Positions 35,144 through 46,332 of a stretch of DNA of 64,000 nucleotides are shown here, in pieces (the stretch's first letter is position 1; each line of letters begins with the position of its first letter). Where the stretch lies: positions 1,612,001-1,676,000 of the forward strand of contig JAGMUV010000005.1 in NCBI GenBank assembly GCA_020744425.1, written 5' to 3'. The notes under the pieces were generated by a model. The model was not told where the DNA came from, ran no database searches, and saw only the letters and a program-made list of their open reading frames with translations. The position numbers and the translations under genes were made by a program. This stretch comes from Dactylonectria macrodidyma (taxonomy: Eukaryota; Ascomycota; Sordariomycetes; Hypocreales; Nectriaceae).

Positions 35144-36475
35144 GCAGTCTAAAACAATTGCATTGGCGAAGACCTAAGCCGCGCGCAGTGTGATAAGCCA
35201 GGAGGTAAGCAAGGCGGCAAAAGTGGCAGAGCCAACACGCCCTCGAAAAGTCACAACAGACAACGGTGGGGAATTATCAAGACGAGGCAGATGCGCGCAC
35301 ACGGAAGAAACAAAATGTCGTCGCTGTCACTCGTGCCGCTGTAGGAAGTCAAAGAAAGGAAAGAGAAGCGCCAGTGCGAGGACCAGAACGAGCGAGAGAG
35401 TCTGGCGAGAGAGCAGAGAGACGAAGGTGAAGGATGAGAAGGAGGGGAGATTCAGGAAACCGCCCAAGGTGGTTGCGAAAGCGAGCGGAGGAGTCCCGGC
35501 ACGGGGATGACAAGGACCGCACAGCAGCATTACATATACATAGGCGAGAGAGGCTACGGGTGAAAGCGCAGCACAATGGGATGACACAAGACCGACACAA
35601 GACCCGACACAACACAACGCGAAGCCGCACAAAGACGGGGGGCCGCATGTGGAGGAAGTGAACCTTGCACCGCCAACCCTGAGTGCCAACTAGGCAGGCA
35701 AGGTAGGTATGCATAAGTAACAAATGCTTTAGCCCCAAGTATGCAAGTTGGCAAGCAAAACCTGGCCGGATGATCGCCAAGTTCCTGAAGATCCGTAGGT
35801 GGGCCTTGGAATCACCATGGTACCTTGGATGGGAAACACCACCTCGGGACAGAAATCATGCTAGGATGCTGCAAAATCAGAACATTGCTCCGGAGGAAAC
35901 ACCCCGGTAAAAGCCGGCTTTTTACCTACTACGCACGAGCTTTGGTCTTCCTCTCCACTATGAGTAGAAGTAGCTTGCCAGCCGATCAACTCATTTATTA
36001 GTAGTCTTGGTGGTTCAAGCACCCTTATTAGCTTCGTATTTAGTGGTGAACTTGATAACGTAGGCTGGGGGCATGAATCAAGACGCCCGTTTACAAGTGC
36101 CACGGCGCGGTTTGGATAATCCCTCTCTATGCCAGGGCAGTGAGTGAATATCACTAAACCAAGAGGTTGGGAGAGAAAAGCTGAACCCTGTTTTTCGATC
36201 TATGGCTGTGGTCTAGTACACGCCTGGCAAGCGGTCCTGTCAATTAGCGGCACTGATGCCTGCGAGAAGACCTGTCCCATTGAGATGTGATATTAAGATA
36301 AAGTGAGGCGACTTCACTTTTCCCTTGCGTCAGTCTCAGCCTTGCTCATTCCCATACCAAACTTGAGTTATCATCTTTTGCTGGCAATGTGCAACAGAAG
36401 CCGTAATGACTTCTCCTTATCAACAGGATCAGCATTGGAGGAATGACGATGGCTGTGGCGGTGGCGGTGACGGCA
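35144..36475. promoter_or_regulatory. wc-2 side of the wc-2/rad50 intergenic region
   Basis: On the minus strand this contains C/T-rich leader-like DNA up to about 35,660 and then plain intergenic sequence. No exon recognised. Probably holds the wc-2 promoter. Confidence 0.45.
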
Positions 36476-36753
36476 AGTTGCTAACAGCCAGGGAAGCGGG
36501 TGACAGAAAACATGGCACACCAAGAGTCCGCTTCACCCTCACCAAGCAATACCGGATTTTAAAAAGAGAAGAAAAATCCTAATAAATTAAGCAATCAAAT
36601 TGAATAGCATTAGCATAATTTTATCCATTTTTATGAAGCTCTCTGAGACTAAATCAGTGTTATATTAGGGGGGGATGTAGCTATTACAGTGCTAAGGAGG
36701 CTTTTGGTGTGCCATGTTTACTGTCCCCCGCCTGCCAGGGTCCGTAAGCAACT
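36476..36753. mobile_element. MITE-like element with terminal inverted repeats
   Basis: Two arms are inverted copies: 36,476-36,523 and 36,704-36,753. Innermost, 16 bp are identical (AAACATGGCACACCAA and its complement); the match continues outward through GACAG, GCGGG and, with gaps, to AGTTGCT. The core at about 36,540-36,690 is much richer in A/T than the flanks and has no coding capacity. GCCAGGG stands as a direct repeat at 36,487-36,493 and 36,734-36,740. If that is the target duplication, the element is 36,494-36,733 (240 bp) with arms of about 30 bp. A hAT-like origin is possible but unproven. Confidence 0.7.
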
Positions 36754-37381
36754 CCAGGGTCCAAGCTGGCGGGCAGGGTGGGGTGGCGTCTTGTGATCCC
36801 AAGGGTCCAACCGATACCCTTGTGGTCGGAGGCAAACCAGGGTCCTGAGCTCGGTTACTCTTTGGGGTGTCGGAGCTTTCGTCATCGTGACAAGCTGGGA
36901 CATGAAAAGCGAGGAATCAACAACGGCCGCTCCACACCACAGGGTCCCGTCCAAACACGGGGCCAATCCCCGCTGACAGTCTCTGGAAGTCAGGAAATTC
37001 AAAGCCACGAGCCACTCGATTTCAAATCGATTATATACTAAGGTAAGGAGAATAATGCTTCAAGTTAAGACACTTTATTCACAACTGGTGATTTGTTTGA
37101 CGTTATGGCGAAGTACTTATGCAGATACGCAGTCCGGTTATTATTGATGACGGCCTAGGCGTCTGACGGCTTAATGAATTTTGTGTCACGTGAGAGCGCA
37201 TCCTCATCCCTGAGCTCCCAAACGCGTGATGCTCCATTCGTCGCGTCTAGAGGTCATCGCTGCCTGGTTCCAGCTCTTGGTCCGCCCGAATCATCGCCCA
37301 CAATATCATATTTCAGCAACCTCTATCCCTGGATGAACGAACTGTATACCAAACACTCCTCTCATGCGGTAGTCGCCCATC
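36754..37381 (+). promoter_or_regulatory. rad50 promoter region
   Basis: Includes TCACGTGA at about 37,187-37,194 (a CACGTG E-box) and the MCB-type site listed separately. No exon recognised. Confidence 0.5.
37222..37229 (+). promoter_or_regulatory. MCB-like site ACGCGTGA before rad50
   Basis: ACGCGTGA lies 160 bp upstream of the rad50 ATG. ACGCGT is the yeast MluI cell-cycle box bound by MBF at the G1/S change; a role here is inference from the motif and position. Confidence 0.4.
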
Positions 37382-40300
37382 ATGTCGAGAATCGATAAGC
37401 TCTCCATTTCGGGCATTCGCTCGTTCAGCCCGGCCGTCCGAGAAGCCATTCAGTTCAACACCCCACTGACGCTCATCGTTGGGTACAATGGGTCTGGCAA
37501 AACCACCATTATCGAGTGTCTCAAGTATGCTACCACCGGCGAACTCCCCCCCAACAGCAAGGGTGGTGCTTTCATACACGATCCCAAGGTCTATCTTGTT
37601 CCTCTTCCATCATAGTTGCCCAAATTGACAATGCATAGCTTTGCGGCGAGAAGGAGGTCATGGCCCAGGTCAAGCTGCAATTTCGTTCGATCAATGACCG
37701 CCAACATGTTGCCACACGAAGTATGCAACTCACCGTAAAAAAGACCACCCGATCCCAAAAGACTCTCGACTGCTCTCTTGTAGTTGTCAATAACGGCGAA
37801 CGCACTACTACTTCGACGAGACAAGCCCAACTCGATGAAATGATCCCCGAACGTCTTGGCGTCTCTCCCGCCATTCTTGATGCTGTTATCTTCTGCCATC
37901 AGGACGAGTCACTCTGGCCACTGAGCGAGCCCGCTGCTTTGAAGAAGCGCTTCGATGAAATCTTCGAGGCCTTGAAGTACACCAAGGCTATTGACAACCT
38001 CAAAGTTTTGCGCAAGAAACAAGTCGAGCAGCTAGGCAAACTCCAGAATGACGAGGCACACAACAAAGTCAATAAGGACAGGGGAGAACGAGCCGAGAAG
38101 AGGATGAAGGGCTTGCAGGCAGAAATTGAGGCTTCCCGAGACAGCTGCGAGTCTATTAGCGCCGAGATGGAGGAGACAGAGGACAGGATTCGGAGTATCC
38201 GCGAAACCGCAAACACCCATCTTGAAATCGTCCACAATCTAAGCAACAAACGCGAACAGCTCGACTACCGCCAGGACGCAGTCAACGAACTCAGAACCAC
38301 CATTGATGAACTTCATGAGGATGATGCATCCCTTGAAAATGACCTCGCTCACTACGAAGACCGAATGCTCCATTTCCAAGACGAAGCCGATAATAACAAG
38401 ACACAATACAACGACCTGCAGAAAATACTGAGCCAGTCTCGAAAGGATCAGTCAGCAAAGCTTGCTGAGCAGGGAAAGCATCAATCAGACAAAGACAAGT
38501 ACGAACGCCAGCTCAAACTGCGCATGGAAGTCATCCAAGAGGCCGCTGAGACCTATGGGTTTTCAGGTTTTGACGGTGAGCTAGGTGACCAACACGTCAA
38601 GAGCTTCAACGACCGGGTCCAGAAACTGTTGAATGAAAAGAAACGGGATCTCGAGCGAATGCAAAAGGAAAACTCGGTCGAGTTAGACAGGGCTACTGGT
38701 GTTATTACTGAACTTGAGGGCCGCAAAGCCGCTCGGACCCAAGATCGCGTCTCTGCGAAGCAACGCATGAACGCCATCGAGAAGCGGACCAACGTGCTCC
38801 ATACCGAGTCAGGAATGATTGATGTGGACGAAGGAGCCAAAGCGATTTTGGACGGGCAGCTGGATGATCTTGAAAACAGGTTTCAGACGGCTCAGAAAGG
38901 GTTCGAGGCTTCAGACTGGGATCGTCAACTAGAAGATGAAAACGACAAGCTGCACCAAGCCGAGACAGAGAACGAGAAACTCGGCCGGGAACTTGTCGAA
39001 TGCACCCGCATGGCCTCAGATCGTGCTCAGCTTGATTTGAGAAAGAAAGAGCTGACAGATCGCAAGCGCAAGCTCGACACTCTAACAAATACTTGGAGGC
39101 CAAAGCTGAACAAGATCCTAGGTGAGGACTGGCAATCGGAAACCTTGGACGCCAAGTTTCACTCAGCTCTAAAGGATCAGAACAAGACCACTGCGGAAGC
39201 CCAGAAACGTCGTGATCAAACACGGCAGAAGCAGCAGAAGGTGGAGTTCCGGTTGAAAAGCGCTAAGGAGTCGCTCGACAGAAACACAAAGGAGGCTTCA
39301 AGCTGTCAGCAGCAGATTGTTGACGCACTTCAGACCGTGCGAGACAATGCTATCATTGAAGACTACGACGAAGAGGTTTCCTCGGTGGAGCAAATGGTTG
39401 AGGACCTCAGAAACGAGCTCAGCCTTTTCGACGCCCTTGTCGATTACTACAACAAGTGCAAGCGCATGTTAGAGTCGAAGAAGAAATGCCTGCTCTGCGA
39501 AAGACATTTCGATGACGCCCAAGCCGCAAGCTTAGATCGGCTCGGCAAGAAAATTGACAAGAATCTTGATCCCAAAGGAAAGGTGGATGTCGAGAAAGAT
39601 TTGAAGGAATCCATGGCGAGTCTGGAAAAGCTGCGCTCCGTCCGGTCAGCGTATGACACCTATGAACGATTGTCAGCCAAGCTTCCCTCTCTTCGAGATG
39701 AGTGCAAAACCATCGAGAGTGAATACGACACTCTTGAGAGGCAGTTAGAAGAGCAAACCGCCTTAGTCTCCGCAGAGGAGGAGAAACAAAAGGATCTGGA
39801 GGATATGTCCAAGACCGTGATGAGCATTGCTCAAACTGTAAAGGACATTGGCGATTCAGAAACGCAAGTGGACCGTATCATGTCTCAGCAGATGTCTGGC
39901 GGGGTGACTCGAAGCCCGGAGGAGATTCACGAGCTTCAAGCTAGCCTAGCTGAGCAGATGAGGAGCTTGAAGACCCGCATCTCAAAACTGACGAACGACC
40001 GGCAGCGCATGAAGGATCAACTGAATGCGCTAGAGCTGGAGAAGAGCGAGCTCAGGAACAAGATAAGCCGCGCGAGTGGGCAGCTCGATAAGAAGAAGGA
40101 TCTCCAAACCCAGATTCAGGCGCTCAAGGAGGAGCAACTACACCAACGCGAGGTCATTCAACGTGCTGATGAAGAACTGGAAAACATTGAGCCTGGCATA
40201 AATGAAGCTAGATCGGCTCGCGATGAAGTTCTTCGACGCGGCAGAGCAAAGGAGCAGGTCATCGTTGAGGCTCGTGACGCGGTTGCAAGCTCTGTCAATG

Positions 40301-41355
40301 AGCTCAAGATGATGGATAGTGATATTCAGGACTACATCGACCGGGGCGGGCCGTCAAATCTTGCCTCCAACCAGCGAGCCATTACCACGCTCGAGACGGC
40401 TATCGCCAACACCGAAAAGGAAATTACCGATCTCACCGTCCGCACCAACAAGCTCAAGCAGGACATTGACAATGGAGATCGGAAGAAGAAGAACATCAAT
40501 GATAACCTGAACTACCGAAAACATCTTCGCATGTTAGAGGTCATCCGCCGCGACATAGCGGAGCTAGAGGAACGCAATGCCGGTGAAGACTACGAGCGGC
40601 TCCAGGCCGAGGCCCGATCACAGGAGAACCAGTACAACCGCCTTCTCGCCGAGCGCGGATCCGTCATGGGGACTATGAAGACCAAGGATGAGGAGTTAGG
40701 GCGATTGCTACAGGAGTGGGAGATGGACTACAAGGATGCGAAGCGAAAGTATCGTGAGTCACATATCCGCGTCGAGACGACGAAGGCTGCGATAGAGGAT
40801 CTCGCACAGTGCGGCTCAGCTGTGGACAAAGCCGTCATGCAATTCCATTCTCTCAAAATGTCTGAGATCAACCGCATTGCAGGCGAGTTATGGCAGAGCA
40901 CATATCAAGGCACCGATATCGATACTATCCTCATCCGATCCGATAACGAGTCCAACACTGGCAAACGCAACTACAATTACAGACTCTGCATGGTGAAGCA
41001 GGACACGGAAATGGATATGCGCGGCCGCTGCTCAGCAGGTCAGAAGGTTCTCGCATCCATCATCATTCGCCTCGCTCTGGCCGAGTCGTTTGGTGTCAAC
41101 TGTGGCCTGATTGCGCTCGACGAGCCTACCACCAACCTCGACCGAGACAACATCAAGAGTCTGGCGGAGAGTCTGCACATGATCATCAAGACGCGACAAG
41201 CCCAGAGCAATTTCCAGCTCATCGTCATCACTCACGACGAGGAGTTCCTACGACACATGCGTTGTAGCGATTTTTGCGATAGCTTCTTCCGAGTCAGACG
41301 TGATGAGCGTCAGAACAGTGTGATTTCCAGGGAGAGCATTACAAAGATTTTCTAA
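37382..41355 (+). CDS. rad50: RAD50 double-strand-break repair ATPase, 1307 aa
   Basis: Exons 37,382-37,588 and 37,639-41,355; the 50-nt intron (GTCTAT donor) joins HDPK to [13 protein letters not shown], the expected family sequence. Walker A is GYNGSGKTT at residues 34-42. Long coiled coils surround the zinc hook Cys686-Leu-Leu-Cys689, which pairs two molecules. The ABC signature lies around [10 protein letters not shown] (1200-1209), and Walker B ends with Asp1230-Glu1231 in [13 protein letters not shown]. Length fits yeast Rad50. With Mre11 and Nbs1/Xrs2 it forms the nuclear MRN complex that senses, tethers and processes DNA breaks and acts at telomeres and in meiosis. Confidence 0.98.
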
Positions 41356-42614
41356 CTGTACAATTAGTAGTCCATTTGTGGTTTACGTTCCTCGGGAGTT
41401 TATGCACAGTGGAACAAGGGAGGGAGATTGGGCGTTTGGGTGTTGTAAAATGGCTGAGCATATCAAGCAGGTTTCATCTGATCCAGTCGAGTAATAAATA
41501 CCGGCTCTACTTGGACGATAATATGGCGGTATTTGGACAGCTGTTGATTGTGATGTAGTGCTGATGCAGAGGTATGTTTAGGTTTCTCCAGAGTGTGCTG
41601 GAGGACGCATCTAAACGTCACTGTTGGTACATTCCAGTACAATTGCGAAGGTGGCGTCATTGAGTTTCGCGGGAACGTTGAAACTGGAACGAGTCTCGTT
41701 ACACAACAGAGCCTCATGATGTCTCGGATGTTTGTGTACCAAAGCCGCAATGTCCGAGAAGCCATCATGACAACTGGTATCGCAGGCTGGCCTACCAGTT
41801 CCCACCGCCAACAATCATTGGCGGAAGGTGACCCAACTCGGGGCTCAGCGGAGACCGAGGTGGTCATGGTTTGGATCTAGCATGGTTCATAAGCAGCTTT
41901 CGTGGGTTTCAACATGAGTCACAGTGGTGAAGTGGCAGGGAGCTGCTTAGATCCAGCCAACAATGGCTCGGCTTCCAGGCCACCAGCTGCGACAAGAAAG
42001 AACTAGGAAGCTACGCAGAAGGAAACCCGTGTCAGACGGGCATTCAAAGAGTCAGGCAGTAACTGGTGCCGTTCCCCACATGACGCAGGATGGCTTGATG
42101 GCCAATTCGGAATTACGAGCCGGCAATAATCTTACTTGCTGCCCTTGGTCGTATTAAACGATCCGTCCCCACCTCCGCCATACACTAAGCGATCTCAGGC
42201 TGCGTTTACCTAACATCAAGTCGCCCAAAAGGGTTCTAGGTCATGGAAAACGACATTTGCCATCGCCCTTGTTGGGTCCCCCTGCCGTGCCGGGTAGCCG
42301 GTCCTCGGAGACCGGAGACTTGCCTCGTGGTCTCCGCGTCTGCTTCGCGTCTCCCAAAGCCGAGCTGGGGGGAAAATTTCTCTGATGATGAATCAAGATG
42401 TTGTGGCCGTGAAGCAATCATAAAGGGAATCCGTTACCTTGGTTTGTTGATGCCGTGATAACTAACGCCGAAGCTTCGTTGAAGACTGCGAAACAAGAAA
42501 CCGGCTGGCGGCGCTCTCCGACTCTTCTACTACGTCAATTGTATCGGCTATTTGTAATTCACATCTTCTTTCAGTCAACTGCGCGACCCCTCAAGGCTGG
42601 GAATCACAGGAATC
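41356..42614. promoter_or_regulatory. Intergenic region, promoter of the DHA2 transporter
   Basis: Contains the rad50 3' end and about 1.2 kb of upstream sequence for the transporter gene, with a cluster of CGGAGAC motifs described separately. No exon recognised. Confidence 0.5.
42298..42336. promoter_or_regulatory. CGGAGAC motif cluster and overlapping palindromes
   Basis: CGGAGAC occurs directly twice at 42,306-42,312 and 42,313-42,319, giving CGG-N4-CGG, and once inverted at 42,330-42,336. CCGGTC (42,298-42,303) and GACCGG (42,310-42,315) form a second, overlapping palindrome. Such CGG/CCG arrangements are typical zinc-cluster factor sites; it lies about 280 bp before the transporter ATG. 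Confidence 0.5.
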
Positions 42615-44426
42615 ATGGCGGCTTCCACAGAGAGGCGAACCAGCTCGGACAGCACGCTCGACATCGAGCGAGATGCTGGCGTTCGAGTCCCGGCACAGGA
42701 GTCTGCCTCCGAGACTTCTCCAGACGAGCCGGCATCTTCACCGGCCGATACGACTTCACCTCCGGGCTCCAAGCCGGGCGACCCCGAGGCCGGGCGGACC
42801 CCTCTGCAGACGTTCCTCATCATGTTCGCCCTGTGTACGGCGCTCTTCCTCGCGGCGCTGGACATGACCATCATCACCACGGCCATCCCAACCATCGCCA
42901 ACGAGTTCAAGTCGAGCGTGGGCTACGTCTGGATCGGCAGCGCTTACCTGCTCGGCAACGCAGCCTTCGTCCCGACCTGGGGCAAGGTCTCGGACATCTT
43001 CGGCCGCAAGCCCGTCATCTTGGCCGCCGCCGTCATCTTCTGGATCGGCTCGCTGCTGTGTGCCCTTAGCAACGGCATGACCATGCTCATCGCTGCCCGA
43101 GCCATTCAGGGCATTGGAGGCGGCGGCCTCATCGTCCTCCCCAATATCACCGTCAGCGACCTCTTTTCCATGCGTAACCGCGGCATGTACTTTGGCATCC
43201 TGGGCATGGTGTGGGCGCTGGCCTCTGCTGTCGGACCCGTCTTGGGTGGTGTCTTCACGAGCAAGGTGACCTGGCGGTGGTGCTTCTATATCAACCTGCC
43301 CATCTCTGCCGTTGCCTTTGTCATCCTCATCTTCGTCTTGAAGCTTCACAACCCGAAGACTCCCATGAAGGAGGGCCTCCTTGCCATTGATTGGGCCGGT
43401 AGCGTCCTCATCATCGGCGGCACCATCATGTGGCTTCTGGGCCTTGAGTTTGGCGGCGTCACTTTCCCCTGGAAGTCAGCGACCACTATCTGTCTCATTG
43501 TTTTCGGCATCCTAATCGTGGGCATCTTCCTCGTCTACGAGGCCAAGGTCGCCAAGTACCCCATCATCCCCATCCGCCTCTTCCACAACCGAAATAGCGT
43601 CGCCGCCTTTGGGCTTTCCTTCGCCCACGCCTTCACTTTCATGTCCGGCAGCTACTGGCTTCCGCTCTACTTCCAGGGTGTCCTCGGTGCCTCGTCTCTG
43701 CTTTCAGGCGTGTACATTTTGCCGTTCGTGCTAGCGCTTTCGTTCGTGTCGGCGGGGTGCGGCATCTTCATCAAGAAGACTGGCATGTATAAGCTGGTCA
43801 TCGTGGGCGGTTTGGCCATCACTGTTTTGGGGTTTGGTCTGTTCACCAACCTAGGGGCCCATAAAAATTGGGTCAAGATCATCATCTTTCAGATTATTGC
43901 TGGTATCGGAATTGGTCCCAATTTCCAGGCGCCCCTCATTGCGCTTCAGACCAATGTCGAGCCTCGCGACATTGGCTCTGCCACGTCAAGCTTCTCCTTC
44001 ATCCGACAGATGGGCACGTCCATCTCAGTCGTCATCGGCGGCGTCATCTTTAACAATGAGATGGAGAAGCAATATTCGACGCTGGAGCGGGAACTCGGCC
44101 CTGAGCTGGCCAAGTCTCTGTCGGGCTCCAACGCCGCCAGCAATGTCCAACTGGTGGGCAGCCTGACGGGACATGATGGCGAGGTTGCCAAGGCTGCATA
44201 CTGGAAGAGCTTGCAGACCATGTACATCGTCTACACCTGCTTTGGGGCCCTGGGTCTGATCATCAGTATGTTCATCCGACAGGTCAACCTGAGCAAGGAC
44301 CATAAAGAGCATCAGACTGGTCTGAAGTCGCTCAAGAGCAGAAAAGATGTGAATGCAGCGGAGAAGAAGACTGTGGAGGAGAACACCGCGGAGGACAATG
44401 CTGCGGAGAAGGAGATCAGAGTCTGA
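42615..44426 (+). CDS. MFS transporter, drug:H+ antiporter DHA2 type, 603 aa
   Basis: An intronless frame from ATG 42,615. A 62-residue polar N-terminal tail is followed by about fourteen membrane segments. Visible motifs are LDMTIITTAIPTI (DHA2 first helix), GKVSDIFGRKP (MFS motif A), RAIQGIGGGG (motif B) and GMVWALASAVGPVLGG (motif C). The C-terminal tail is highly charged with repeated AEKK/AEDN/AEKE units. Family members export drugs, toxins or secondary metabolites across the plasma membrane using the proton gradient; the substrate cannot be told. It is convergent with the monooxygenase gene, 305 bp away. Confidence 0.93.
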   Translation: MAASTERRTSSDSTLDIERDAGVRVPAQESASETSPDEPASSPADTTSPPGSKPGDPEAGRTPLQTFLIMFALCTALFLAALDMTIITTAIPTIANEFKSSVGYVWIGSAYLLGNAAFVPTWGKVSDIFGRKPVILAAAVIFWIGSLLCALSNGMTMLIAARAIQGIGGGGLIVLPNITVSDLFSMRNRGMYFGILGMVWALASAVGPVLGGVFTSKVTWRWCFYINLPISAVAFVILIFVLKLHNPKTPMKEGLLAIDWAGSVLIIGGTIMWLLGLEFGGVTFPWKSATTICLIVFGILIVGIFLVYEAKVAKYPIIPIRLFHNRNSVAAFGLSFAHAFTFMSGSYWLPLYFQGVLGASSLLSGVYILPFVLALSFVSAGCGIFIKKTGMYKLVIVGGLAITVLGFGLFTNLGAHKNWVKIIIFQIIAGIGIGPNFQAPLIALQTNVEPRDIGSATSSFSFIRQMGTSISVVIGGVIFNNEMEKQYSTLERELGPELAKSLSGSNAASNVQLVGSLTGHDGEVAKAAYWKSLQTMYIVYTCFGALGLIISMFIRQVNLSKDHKEHQTGLKSLKSRKDVNAAEKKTVEENTAEDNAAEKEIRV

Positions 44427-44731
44427 TTACAAAACGCATTTTGGTTTATTGCATGATACCCACAACCCAAGGAGGATCAAAATACGCTTAGTTATATTCT
44501 CCGCTATTTATGTATTAATGTAACTGGGGCCGTAATCTAGGTGTAAACATAGTACGATTTTGGATCATTTGAAATCAAGAACATTTTGCTTAACCTGTCG
44601 TTACTTAATTCAGTCGAATTTGACACAATACTACACAAATAAGGTACCTATGTAGCTCCAGCTCATAAACTCTATTTCTTTCATCAGGTATCAAGTGTAT
44701 ATATAAATCGGGTCATTCATGGCTCGTGTCA
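44427..44731. other. Convergent intergenic region
   Basis: AT-rich 3' flanks of the transporter and the monooxygenase; AAGGTACCTA, a relative of the TAGGTACCTA motif, is at 44,641-44,650. Confidence 0.5.
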
Positions 44732-46332
44732 CTACGCGCTTCCTTGCTCGGACTTCTTCCACTCCTCGTAGTCAAAGCCCAGATCCTTCAACGTCCTCAA
44801 CTCGTGCCTCCGCTCTCCTGCGGCGCGGCTCGCAAGCTTGATCTTGGGAACTCGCTCCCGGATCCATCTCGTCTCCAAGTTCCAGTAGGGGGGCTTCTTT
44901 CCGTTGCCCTCGTTTTCCAGGCCCAAGTCGACAGCCTTGGCAGCTGTACCGCTGATATCGTGGAGGCGGTTGACGTAGTCTACGTCCTCTGGCGAGGTCA
45001 TGACGTGGATGGCCTTTCCTTCGCCCTTGATTCTGTGCTGGTCCTCGACCCAGGCCTCCATCTCCGCTCTCGTGGGCGGTGCGAGTCGGCCGGACCAGAT
45101 ACGGCCGATGACGGCGCTCTGGGCTTCGGAGACTGGGAAGGGCACGATCCTCTGGGGCACGCTGAGGAAGGCGAGCGTAGGATCCGCCGTATATAGAATA
45201 TGCTCCCAAAGATGAGCCGCGTGTCCGCCGCCGGGCACGACGATGGATGGCTCGACGTTCTTGAGGAATGGGTACGAGTAGTGAAAGCCGGTGCAGAAGA
45301 TGACGGCGTCAATGTCCGACTCGACACGGCCGTTAGCGAAGCGAACTCCACGCGTCGCCGGGAGGAACTCGACAATCTCGGGCACATAGGTGGCCCAAGG
45401 CGTGTCTGCTTGAGGTTGGACCACAGAGGGCTTCTCCTTTTCCGATACAAAAACGGGTAATTTTGCAACGGTGGAGAGCTGGGCGCTCACATCGACTCCA
45501 GAGGCAGAGTTGCCGACCACAATAACTTTCTAACGTCGAGTCAGTACTAATCAGGACTTTTATGCAATCATATCATGAGACTTGTTTACGTACCTTGTCA
45601 GAGTAATCATTAGGGCGGCGGTAGAACTTGGAGTGAGACACGGCCCCTGGATACGCCCTGTCGAACTCTTGCAAGCCTGCAATGTTGGGGATGAAGGGGT
45701 CGTTGTAGTGGCCGCTTGCCACGACGACGGCATCAAACTCACTCTTGGTAGTCTGGTTGGCTTTGAGGTCAAGGATTTCGACTTGCCACGGCGCATTGGG
45801 TTGCGAGGCTGGCTTCTCGACGTTCAACACCTGAGTCTGGTATGAAATGTACGGCGTCAACTCCTCGGCGTAACCCTTGAGATAATCCAGGACTGCGCTG
45901 TGCCTTGGGAACAGCGAAGAGCCCTTGGGGAACTCGAGATCGGAGTAGCGCATGAGGGAGTGAGGGATGTTTGTCTCAAGGAGGTCGTAGATGGCCGACA
46001 TGAACTCGACATCCTTACTATCCTTGGGCCGGATGGCCTGGTCCGGCAAGGAGCTAGGCTGCGTCCGAGGCACAGTGAAGCCTTGCTCCCGCGCAAGAGG
46101 CGTGTAGTTCCAGACGCCTCCTGGAGTAGCCCGCTGCTCAAAGAGCTGGACCTTGGAGAATTTCTTCTCTGCCAAGAAATATCTATGGAGGGTTTTCTTG
46201 TTAGCAGCAGCTCTCGCTTATGACGAAGCTATCCCGAGGCTCGGAGGTCACATACTTTGCAGCAGCCAGGCCGCTGGGGCCGGCGCCGATAATGGCGATG
46301 CGAGCAACGTTGAGCTTATCAGCCAACGCCAT
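44732..46332 (-). CDS. Flavin-containing monooxygenase, 487 aa
   Basis: Exons 46,332-46,256, 46,182-45,594 and 45,529-44,732. ATG 46,332 gives the FAD-binding loop GAGPSG (residues 16-21); the splice after AAAK restores YFLAEKKFSKVQLFEQ. The NADPH loop GNSASG is at 228-233 directly after the second intron. YPGAVSHSKFY fits the FMO signature F/Y-X-G-X3-H-X3-Y/F, and ASGHY and FCTGFHYSYPF are the usual accessory motifs. Such enzymes oxygenate N, S or carbonyl centres using NADPH and O2. No membrane anchor is seen. It is divergent from the Zn2Cys6 regulator and convergent with the transporter. Confidence 0.92.
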
